A stretch of 64,000 nt of DNA from Cytidiella melzeri. Its lineage: Eukaryota > Basidiomycota > Agaricomycetes > Polyporales > Irpicaceae. Below are positions 55,747-64,000 of this stretch, one piece after another (the stretch's first letter is position 1; every line of letters starts with the position of its first letter). The notes beneath the pieces were generated by a model that saw nothing but the letters and a program-made list of their open reading frames with translations, made no database searches and was not told the DNA's origin. The stretch spans positions 1-64,000 of the forward strand of contig JABYQR010000032.1 in NCBI GenBank assembly GCA_022592445.1. Reading direction: 5' to 3'. The position numbers and the translations under genes are program-made.

Positions 55747-58193
55747 ATGCTTAGTCAGTTCAGCCTTGTTCTCTTCTGCGTCTTCTGGCCCGTGGCCCTT
55801 GCAGCGCCTTCCCCTCGCAGCGCCCCAACTGTCACCTTGGACGAAGGAACGTTCGTCGGTGCTACATCCGGGAGTACGAACAAGTTTCTAGGTATTCCTT
55901 TCGCAAAGCCACCGTAGGTCCCGCTCATGTTCACACAATGGTTCCGTCAAACTCACATTGATTTCTTCACTAGTACTGGTGATTTACGCTTCAGTCTTCC
56001 TGTCGCCAACGACCCTTACACGGGGACCCACCAAGCAACATCATTTGGACAGTCGTGCCCACAACAAGCATTCAACTTCGACATTCCGGACGCGGTGGTG
56101 TCTGATGTTCTGAACGATGTGATCAATGAATTCTATACAATCGTGACGCCCAATGGAGAAGACTGTCAGCAGAGTTCTCTGTGACCTTTGACGTGTGGCT
56201 AACGTCGCGTTAGGTCTTACTTTGAACGTCTGGACGCCTTCGAATGTACCCCAAGGAACAAAGTTGCCTGTTGCTGTAGTAAGTGTGCGGTTGGTATTAT
56301 ACATCATGCGATCTTACTGACCAGACGCTTAGTGGATATTTGGCGGTAAGAGGCTTAGCCATTACGAGTGCGTGATAGTGTTGACAGCTTTCTGTTAGGA
56401 GGTTTCGAGATCGGCTCTCCTGAAATGTTTGTAAACTCGTACTCTTCTGTGGATGCGTCAACTCATGTCTGGGCAGATATGATGGAGGCGTCATCGTTGA
56501 GCGCTCGATAGATATGGGAAGCCCCGTAGTATATGTCAGCATGAACTACAGGTGAGTACTTGGACTTATTGTGGGCGTTTCATGTGTCTAAGGCGGCTAT
56601 CAGGGTGTCTGGTTAGTGTCGCGCGTTTTTTCTGCAAGCAAGTTTGCTTACACGATTGGACTTCTTCGCAGCTTTCGGCTTCTTAGGGGGATCAGAAGTC
56701 AAGGAGGCCGGCGTAGGCAACTTGGGGCTGCAAGATCGTGAGGATTTTTCTTTCCAAATCGTGCTCAATTAGGGTACGATACTCATGCCTCACTGTAGAA
56801 CGCCAGGCATTCCGCTGGATTCAGAAATACATATCGGCTTTCAATGGTGATCCGACAAAAGTCACCATGTGAGATCTTTTACCTTATACCACAGACTGTA
56901 TTTGCTGAAGCTTTCCTCTCTTGGATAGATGGGGCGAGTCGGCCGGAGCTATATCCGCCGCACTTCATCTTGTGGCGAATAACGGTAACAGCGAGGGACT
57001 ATTCCGCGGAGCGTTCATGGAGTCTGGAGCAACCATTCCTGTCGGCGACCTCTCCGGAGGCCAGGGTGAATACGATCAACTTGTGGATGCCACAGGGTGC
57101 TCGGGCTCGTCGGATACGCTGCAGTGTCTACGCGAGGTGCCGTACGCGACGCTGAAAGCTGCTGTGGACAAATCGCCTGCTCTCTTGGGCCCGACTGTAA
57201 GTTACACAGCGTGAATGTCAGGTGCAACCACTGATTTCAAGCGGTCTTGGCAGGGTCTACATCTTGCCTACCTCCCAAGAGCGGACGGTGTGTTCCTTAC
57301 GGATGACCCGCAACGTCTCGTGCAGGAAGGGAAAGTTGCGAATGTTCCTTTCGTTAGTGGTGTAAGTCTGCCCGTGCTTTTACCGTCAGGCCTTACAGGT
57401 GTTGATTGTGCATCTACTACAGAACAACGATGACGAAGGAACTTTGTTCACGATCGCCCTTCTCAACATCACGTAAGTCATTTATTCATGACGCTACTCC
57501 GGCAGCCGCTCTCTAACATAACTACTGCCGCCCCAGCACTGATGCCGAAGTTGCATCTTGGGTCAAAACCACTTATTTGCCAGAAGCGTCGGATTCTACA
57601 ATCAGCCAGTTCTTGCAGTATTATCCTGAAAGCCTCTCAGCGGGCTCACCATACGATACTGGACTCCTCGATGCATTAACCACCCAATACAAGAGGCTGG
57701 CGTCCCTCCAGGGAGACCTCGTGTTCCAGGCCCCCAGACGGTTCTTGTTGCAGCAACGATCCGGTGACCAATCGACATGGTCATATTGTATGTGTCCTCC
57801 TAACGATATCCATTTACACCCAATGCTAACGCTGTCCGATGTAGTGAGCAAAAGGTTCAAAGCCACGCCTTACTTAGGCTCAGTGAGTCGCTCGCACCTT
57901 TTGCTCCTCCCCGAATAACATACAGTTAAACGCTCCTACGTTTTCGATAGTTCCATGCCACCGACCTCCTGAACGTGTACACCGCCGGAGACATGTCCGA
58001 TTACATCATCAATTTCGTCAATAACCTGAATCCCAACGGGAACACGGTGGACAACTGGCCGACGTACACGAATGCGAACCCACAGCTGATGACGTTTTTG
58101 GACGGACTCATTCCGCGCACGATCACTCTGGATAACTACCGCGTGGATCAGATGAATTTTCTTACGCAGCTTTCTTTGCAATACCCTCTCTAA
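55747..58193 (+). CDS. Secreted type-B carboxylesterase / lipase
   Basis: ATG 55747 with a signal peptide (MLSQFSLVLFCVFWPVALAA), stop 58191-58193, about ten exons. Alpha/beta-hydrolase landmarks: FLGIPFAKPPTGDLRF; EDCLTLNVWTPSN (EDCL motif); the oxyanion-hole WIFGGGFEIGS; VVYVSMNYRVSAFGFLGG; NLGLQDERQAFRWIQKYISAF; the nucleophile elbow TIWGESAGAISAALHL (Ser); FVSGNNDDEGTLFT, which carries the acidic-residue region; and FHATDLLNVY with the catalytic His. This places it with the Candida rugosa-type lipases and sterol esterases that basidiomycetes secrete to hydrolyse lipids and resin esters. The lid region differs from well-known lipases, so substrate preference is open. No lesion seen. Confidence 0.92.
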
Positions 58194-58876
58194 ATTTCGA
58201 CTCAACTGGAAAGCTTGAATTCTAACAAAACATGAAGTCGGCGCGATAGCTCGATGGGACAAACAGAAAGTAGTTTCCTGACACAATGTTATTTACCTAC
58301 TACACTCAGCTTCTTACACGTTCCTTGAATGAATGGTTAGCGTACGCTGCGACGTGGTGCCTGTGTGGTCAATGGTCATGGCCATCTTCCGCACCGGAGA
58401 TGAGATTGGCGTCGCCGTCTGCCTAGGCTTACTTGTTTTCCCCCGCTTGTTCCTCCGAGGTCTGTGTAAGAATATCCTGGAAAAAGTGAGCGGGAATGAA
58501 AGAGGTCCATTGCAGTGACTCGGAGTCCAGAACCCCGTCAACATTGGTGGGGTGTAGCCGCACAAGTCAAGGCTCCCCCTGAGTACCGCCTGGTTGGCCA
58601 TAACCGGAGAGACCAAGGCTTTGTGGCGTCACGATAGTTGAGTGCGAAAATGTGCGGAAGAGTAAGCTGGTTTAGAATCCGAGTTTCGGTGAGCTTAAAA
58701 ATTGCAAGTGGAACAGCAAACTCGGCGCTGGGAGAATGAACCGCGAGAAGTTTTCAGGTTTGTATATACTGCGACGTGGTTGCCTCAATAACTTGAGAAT
58801 TCTTTTTCATAACAGCACATACGTCGAGAACCGAGCCCATTATTCCTAAGCGCTCCCTCCCTGGTTTTCGTTCTTC
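58194..58876. other. Intergenic region carboxylesterase / LINE
   Basis: About 680 bp without a recognised gene or repeat. Confidence 0.4.
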
Positions 58877-58886
58877 GAGCCCCTTA
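58877..58886. repeat. Target-site duplication of ORF1-only LINE, left
   Basis: GAGCCCCTTA, identical to 60612-60621. Confidence 0.75.
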
Positions 58887-60611
58887 ATGAACCAACTTCT
58901 TGCTCTGTTACCATCATGAGCACCAATAAGCGCCCTGCCACGTCTCCGCCACCTGGACAGTCTATACCCCGCCCGCCTCCTTTCGCTGGCACAGAACCGG
59001 TCGCAGTCTCTGTCAATGAGGCCCGCATAGACCCTGCCATCAACCAGCTGTCGGCTGCGCTGAAAAATGCTGCCGACGCTTTCAATCAAATCACCTCGCT
59101 GCTCACTGCGCAGCAAGAACTCATCAAGTCCGCCTCTCGCTCGCCCGACTCTGGACTTACCTTCGACTCATTCTTCAACTCCCTGAAGGCTCTAACATTT
59201 GTGTGGAACCGTTCAACTCCTGCGCGCTTCAAAGCGCCAAATCCACTGCCCACAAACCCACCGTCGACTCAACATGTGGACACCACCTCATCTCTCCCTC
59301 AACCCCATGCAGCTCTGCCTGCCTCTGGCTCAGTCACACAAATGCGTGTTCCTAACGCTAAGGTCTCCAAAGGTGACCCACTTTCCATGGCCAAGGTCCT
59401 CGCCTCAGCCCTCCCTGCCGCTTCCACTGCAGAGGTCATTGACTTGGCCTCGAAGCTCATCACCCCACCGCGACCCAAACCTAAGGTTGCACGCACTCCA
59501 AAGGGGCTTGCATGCTCAATAACCCTCCGCCCGCTTGCTCCAGTCAACCTTGCCACCCTGCCAAGTGACTATCTACTCAGTGCCGCTTGGCATAGCTATG
59601 TCGCTCAGGCCTGTCCTCAACAGGTCCAGGACGGCTCCCTTCCGCAATTGTGTTCTGCACGCTGGATTCCGGGCATTGGAATCCGGCTCACTTTCTCCAC
59701 CAAGCCAGCAGCCATTGCTGATGACATCTGCTCAGGCTTCACCCGCTCCGACTTCCTCCCAACACTGAAGTCCATTCCCTTTGCCACTGAGCGCTTCCAG
59801 TTCCGCAACACTGTCTTCTACAAGCGGGTTGCACTCTCCGGTCGTCAGGGTACATGGACCACACCTGAGTCTGCCCTCCCCACTCTCTCCTACCACATCA
59901 AGTCATCCCCGGTCTGGAAGGACATTCCCATCATTGGATCACCTCGCTTGCACATTCCAGCTCACTCACCAGGCTTTGGTATAGTCTACGTCGATTTTCA
60001 TGACAATGCCAAAGGTTCCAACCTCAAGGCCATCCTCAAAGAGCCGATTTACCTTGGTGCCGCTGGGTGCTTGGCTCATGCAGCCCAAGCAACCAACTTC
60101 CAACCTCTGGTTCAGAGGTGCTCTATTTGCCAACGCTGGGGGCACTCAGCAGCCATTTGTCGGTACACCTCTATGAGGTGTGTCATCTGTACTGGCCCGC
60201 ATGACGAGCGTCGTCATCTGGCCCTTGCCCCATCTTCCGCAGTCACATGCTTCAACTGCAAGGGAGCTCACCGCTCCGACTCGAAGGAATGTTCATTTTT
60301 TATTCACAGGCGTGATCCTGAATGGATTCGCAGCCACTAACCTGATTTGCACAGTTCAGTCCCTGATGGAGGAAGGAAGAAGGGAAAAAAGCGTGCTCCA
60401 TAAACCTCAGGCAAGCACATGGGCTTACCGGAATCTTACGCGACAGCCTTGGTTGTTGCTCGCAGCTTGCAGCTCCTGTCAAATGGGAGCTATCTCAAAG
60501 CTTTAATTTGCTCACGTAGGTAGTGATTTGTACGCTATCACCTATTTCTGCGCCTCTGGCTCATGCCGGCGCATTATAAATGTTAGTGACTCAAAAAAAA
60601 AAAAAAAAAAA
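58887..60611 (+). mobile_element. ORF1-only LINE copy (no ORF2)
   Basis: The element begins about 30 nt before ORF1. It contains an intact ORF1, a ~250-nt 3' region whose end (GTAGGTAGTGATTTGTACGC, CGCCTCTGGCT, GCCGGCGCATTATAAATG) parallels the 3' UTR of the LINE ending at 19272, and a poly(A) (60593-60611). Ten-base direct repeats GAGCCCCTTA flank it. Endonuclease, RT and RNase H coding is absent, so it is an internally deleted, non-autonomous derivative. Confidence 0.8.
58916..60340 (+). CDS. LINE ORF1 (Gag-like, triple zinc knuckle)
   Basis: Uninterrupted 474-aa protein. Residues 1 to about 180 are Pro/Ser/Ala-rich with a helical stretch (INQLSAALKNAADAFNQITS) that may mediate oligomerisation. 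A middle region (YLLSAAWHSYVAQACPQQ, ARWIPGIGIRLTFSTKPAA) corresponds to the RNA-binding part of fungal LINE ORF1s. Near the C-terminus are three successive knuckles: CSICQRWGHSAAIC, CVICTGPHDERRHLA (degenerate) and CFNCKGAHRSDSKEC. Such proteins coat LINE RNA. No stop or frameshift is present although the partner ORF2 is deleted in this copy. Confidence 0.9.
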   Translation: MSTNKRPATSPPPGQSIPRPPPFAGTEPVAVSVNEARIDPAINQLSAALKNAADAFNQITSLLTAQQELIKSASRSPDSGLTFDSFFNSLKALTFVWNRSTPARFKAPNPLPTNPPSTQHVDTTSSLPQPHAALPASGSVTQMRVPNAKVSKGDPLSMAKVLASALPAASTAEVIDLASKLITPPRPKPKVARTPKGLACSITLRPLAPVNLATLPSDYLLSAAWHSYVAQACPQQVQDGSLPQLCSARWIPGIGIRLTFSTKPAAIADDICSGFTRSDFLPTLKSIPFATERFQFRNTVFYKRVALSGRQGTWTTPESALPTLSYHIKSSPVWKDIPIIGSPRLHIPAHSPGFGIVYVDFHDNAKGSNLKAILKEPIYLGAAGCLAHAAQATNFQPLVQRCSICQRWGHSAAICRYTSMRCVICTGPHDERRHLALAPSSAVTCFNCKGAHRSDSKECSFFIHRRDPEWIRSH

Positions 60612-60621
60612 GAGCCCCTTA
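60612..60621. repeat. Target-site duplication of ORF1-only LINE, right
   Basis: GAGCCCCTTA directly after the poly(A), identical to 58877-58886. Confidence 0.75.
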
Positions 60622-60783
60622 TGTTGCAAAAGGTGTGGGCGGCAAACGATGGGTCTTGATGCCTCGGGAGTCTCCGAGAATGAGGCGCCTTCCCGAGGCA
60701 TGCTGATGTGAACCAAACCCTCACGAGGGAGGTGAGTCACATCACGAGGCCAAGCGCTGTAGTGGCCACCAATCCTGACGCCG

Positions 60784-60966
60784 CTTGAGTATCCGGTTCT
60801 GTCACGTCACAACGCCTCATGAGACACATGCGTCCTATCGCGAGGCCGCCTGAGCATCCGGTTCTGTCACGTCACAACGCCTCGTGAGACACATGCGTCC
60901 TATCGCGAGGCCGCCTTAGCATCCATTTCGGTCACATCACAATGCCTTGTGAGACACATGCGACAC
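60784..60966. repeat. 65-bp tandem repeat, about 2.8 copies
   Basis: Units aligned at ATCC...: 60791, 60856 and 60921 (65-bp period). Shared core: TCCGGTTCTGTCACGTCACA and CGCCTCGTGAGACACATGCG. The first two units are near-identical and the third has diverged. Related words (CACATCACGAGGC) also occur around 60740 and 60985, so the array probably decayed at both ends. Confidence 0.85.
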
Positions 60967-61875
60967 ATCACGATTGCATCACGAGGCTGGCTGTCTAATC
61001 CTGAGGCGGCTCCTGATTGGACCCCTATGACCATCTTATCATATTTGTTTAATCATTTACTGATCCAAATTTAAGGTTGTTTCTTGTATATTTATTATTG
61101 CATCACTATTATTATATTATGATATTGGATGCGTTACAGTATTAGATAGTTTAAATTGTAATGGTAGTGATAGTATAAAATGTGAGTGTTAACGTTTTGA
61201 CTTACTGAAGTGTTATATCTCTCAAACTGCTTATTAGAGGTATACCATATTTTATTATTTGGTTAAACTAGTACTACTGGGGGCGACAGTGTGAGAAGGA
61301 CCTTATTATATACTTTTCATACATGCGCACGGACCAGGTCCATTTTTGTTCAAGTCGCGGGTCACTACTGTTACTTACTGGTAACTAATAACTCTAATAC
61401 ATATCTGTTATCTCGGTTTCATGCTTCTTATGAATTGTAATGTAACTAATACTATGCGGCATTGAAGGCCATTGACATCGACCTTGACGAAATTGAAGCT
61501 CCCATTGCTGCACAGTGACTTACATTGACCTCCCAGCGAGGACATATCGTCCGATGGTTAAAAAAGGGCAGTGGTTTGAGAAATGCATTTACCTTATTAT
61601 TGATAGCTACATCACCGAATCTCATGCCTTTTTGCGCATCATTGACACTGTCGCAGTACGGAAGAATTTGACTCACGCTGTAAGCAATCAAGTCGTTGAC
61701 ACAATTTTCCCCTCATTCCGTAACCTCTGCTCGCGATAAGCTGATCATAGTATTATAATATTACTGGAGTTGTGATAGAAGCAGCGAGCTGAATGGATGA
61801 CACGAATCTGATACATCATACGAACAAGAGGGCCTCAAGCCACGTACGCAACAGGCGAAGTTGGGAAAAACAACA
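60967..61875. other. AT-rich gene-poor gap
   Basis: About 900 bp. 61030-61450 is markedly AT-rich with no open frame of note. 61450-61740 has short frames on both strands without recognised motifs. It could be transposon-derived, but no terminal repeats were found. Confidence 0.4.
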
Positions 61876-64000
61876 CTACGAAGGAGTCGGCAAAGCACGA
61901 GAGGAGAGATACCACACATTGTTGACAATGTTGGTTTTCTGAGTCTTTCTGTGCGCCAGGGCTTTGCGCCACTCTTGAACGGATTTTGGTTGCACAGCCC
62001 CCTTGAGTATATTTTCGCGATGTTTGACGAAGAATTGTTCGTCCCCGGCACTCCAATAGTCAAGAGTCATCCCCGACTGCGACCACGTAGCTGATGTTGG
62101 CCACCACGACTGGAACATGGTGCGATCGGGTCCCTCTTCGGCACGTTCTGAGGTACTTAATATTAGCTGCGGTATTTGTCCAACAGGCAGAGCACTTACC
62201 CGGCTTGACCCTGTACACTCCACATATTACATCCTCTTGGTGTCGTGACAGAGCATCATCCACATAATCCCGACCACCTAGTACTTGATGGCTATCGTGC
62301 GTTTGATACGCACTTGGACCGCGGTAGACCTCTGAGTCGTCTCCAAACGAGTCACGAGCCAGTCGCCACAGTAGACCACCTCGTTGCAAAGCGGCGCGAC
62401 CCTGGAAGCTGTGGATGACACTATCGCGCTTAGCGACATAAGCCTCATAATCGGCGAGTGTAAACCTGTAACCATGCTCCACGAGTCCGAGGCCCAGCGG
62501 CACTTGATTGAAAAACATGGGCATTGGGGGCGACGCCCAGAGCAGCCGCAGGTTCTCAAGTGGCCGGAACGTATGGAATCGCACTCCCCAGGTAAGCAAT
62601 GTGCGAGTTACGTCAAACATTGATGAGCTGACGTTAGATCGCAGGAGGTGGTTCACGGTGACGGGGTCAGGCAGGCAAATTGAGAACGGCATGTCGTTAT
62701 CCCGTGCATTTCGAGCAGAAATGAAATACCAAGGAACACGTTCTTTGTCAAAGACAGCCTCGACGATTAGGTCCGTCCGACGATGTAACGGGTATCCTGG
62801 TGCACTGCCAGGGACAAGATCGGTAAGGATGGGTGGAGGCATTTTGAACGCGCTCGGAGACTCCGAGAGGTAGGTAAACAGGTCCTGCATTGGCGTCAAA
62901 TACTCCTTGAGGACTTTCTCTTGGCGGTTTGCCATGAGATTGTTGACCTTCTCTTCTGTCAGCAGGGCTCCCACGTCCCTGTAAACCATTTGCTCTGAGT
63001 ACTTGATGAGGCCATAGCGCAGCGTCAGCGCCGTGTTGAACCCGATGCCAGTACATTGTGGTAACTCGCTTATGGGAGAACGAGCTCTAGGCGCAGACGA
63101 GGATGCGGTTGTACTGGTAGAGGCACTCGGCTGTGGAGACGAGGACGCTGCGAGTGGCGAGAAGGGAGTGCGCGAGAGGAGGTATGGAAGCGACTACGTG
63201 CAGGCGAACGAGAGCGGCGTCGAGGGGAACGAGAGCGGCGTCGAGGGGAACGAGAGCGGCGTCGAGGGGAACGAGAGCGGCGTCGAGGGGACGAGAGCGG
63301 CGTTGAGGTGTGCGAGAGCGGCGCCGAGGGGAACAAGAGCGGTGTTGCGGGGTGCGAGAGCGACATCGAGAAGAACGATATTGACGTTGAGGAGTGCGGG
63401 AGCGACGTCGAGGAGAATGAGAGCCACGTCGAGGAGAATGAGAGCGGTGTCGAGGGGAGCGAGGGCGATATTGAGGTGAGCAGTCACGAGCAGGCAGTTG
63501 CAGCCCGCTGGATGACAGAAAATCAGCAACAGCAGGGTTCAGAGTTTGGAAACTCTGGACTATCGCCGTGGAGTATTCGTCATCCCAATCTGCCGTAAAT
63601 TCCTCGTCCTCGGTCAATGCGGATGGGTCGAGTCCTTCATAGATATCGAATTCGTTGCGCACAGGATCATACCTGCGCTGCGAGCGGGAAGAGTTGGCCC
63701 ATGCATCTCTCCACTTGTTGCGGCCAACGTAGGTTCTGATGTAGCAACCGCTGTGGTCTAGTGACCACACGAATACCCGGCAACGGTGGCTGGCATTCGG
63801 GAGCTCGAGAGCAGCGTGTAACGTCTCCCTTGCTTCCACCTGAGCCTGCTCACGATGACTCATCTTGGCACGCCTTTCAGCATTGCGTTCATCCACCCTC
63901 GCAAAGAATTGCTCAGGTGTCTCACCCGGAGCCTGATCTGTGGTTGGATCTCGCCTGAGGGTAGAGACGAGAGGAGGGCCAAGAGGGCGCGACACAGTGG
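61876..64000 (-). CDS. Fungal protein of unknown function with Arg/Ser repeat region (5' end beyond window)
   Basis: Exons: 63198 to beyond the right edge, 62200-63130 and 61876-62147; introns 63131-63197 (GTAGTC..CACAG) and 62148-62199 (GTAAGT..CTCAG). N-terminal part: ETPEQFFARVDERNAERRAK, CRVFVWSLDHSGCYIRTYVG, WRDAWANSSRSQRRYDPVRN. Next an RS-like region (SPRRRSRTPQRQYRSSRCRS), which after a 1-nt slip in the 21-bp repeat becomes PLDAALV repeats. The C-terminal domain runs ELPQCTGIGFNTALTLRYGL, SESPSAFKMPPPILTDLVPG, DKERVPWYFISARNARDNDM, ENLRLLWASPPMPMFFNQVP and ends in FFVKHRENILKGAVQ..STMW-type residues (SSRALPTPS). I associate this family with Agaricomycetes, where it is multicopy, but know no function. 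Both splice junctions keep frame, so the visible part may be functional. Confidence 0.65.
63207..63290. repeat. Four perfect 21-bp tandem units (minisatellite) inside a coding exon
   Basis: Units AACGAGAGCGGCGTCGAGGGG at 63207, 63228, 63249 and 63270, followed at 63291 by a unit lacking one A and then degenerate copies to about 63470. On the minus strand the three frames read SPRRRSR, PLDAALV and STPLSFP, all open. Confidence 0.92.

Noticed and set aside
63087..63600. Plus-strand and alternative-frame Arg/Glu/Ser repeat proteins
   Set aside because: Products of the same 21-bp repeat read in other frames; only the spliced minus-strand frame connects to a conserved domain.

Overview
This window comes from a filamentous basidiomycete, most likely an Agaricomycete (mushroom or polypore). 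The main evidence is many short introns of about 50-70 nt with GTRNGT/YAG borders, a Lentinula priA-type secreted protein, expanded BTB/POZ and F-box genes, and fungal copia and Tad-like retroelements. Conserved eukaryotic genes sit close together and are separated by fast-evolving or transposon-derived stretches.

Left part (1-7.4 kb, minus strand): an open Ty1/copia gag-pol frame runs off the left edge. About 3 kb upstream of its ATG lie a copia-style tRNA-iMet half-PBS, a TATA box and five TGACTCA sites, which look like an LTR promoter. Other open frames lie between. This is either one copia element with an unusually long 5' region or a nest of elements.

8.2-28.2 kb holds housekeeping genes: tubulin-folding cofactor D (TBCD, minus), a priA-like cysteine-rich secreted protein (plus), ribosome-biogenesis factor BUD22 (plus), a PA-TM-RING ubiquitin ligase (minus), V-ATPase subunit B (VMA2, plus), a TCP11/SOK1 protein (plus) and a small single-pass membrane protein (plus). 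A 5'-truncated LINE with a 14-bp target-site duplication separates the RING and VMA2 promoters. TBCD and BUD22 each appear to use a GC-AG intron.

29-40.5 kb is an accessory island: four BTB/POZ paralogues (three on minus, one decayed on plus), an F-box/LRR-like protein and a DHA2-type MFS transporter. The BTB proteins share a C-terminal signature (QYIWDELPxFFG). A ~45-bp element containing an E-box-like core recurs upstream of two of the BTB genes and upstream of the transporter. One paralogue has ATA where its sister has the start ATG, and a short LINE tail has landed between another paralogue and its upstream element.

41-58.2 kb is mostly conserved again: an RGS-domain membrane protein (Rax1-like), a cytosine-deaminase-like amidohydrolase with an altered active-site motif, mitochondrial ribosomal protein uL29m (MRPL4), and a divergent pair of respiratory-complex assembly factors (SDHAF1 for complex II, NDUFAF6 for complex I). 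Two fungal genes of unknown role (one F-box-like) and a secreted type-B carboxylesterase follow.

58.9-64 kb is repeat-rich: a LINE copy that keeps an intact ORF1 and the family 3' tail but no ORF2, a 65-bp tandem repeat, an AT-rich gap, and a partial minus-strand gene of unknown function containing a 21-bp repeat that is open in all three frames. No tRNA, rRNA, CRISPR array or clustered secondary-metabolite pathway was recognised.
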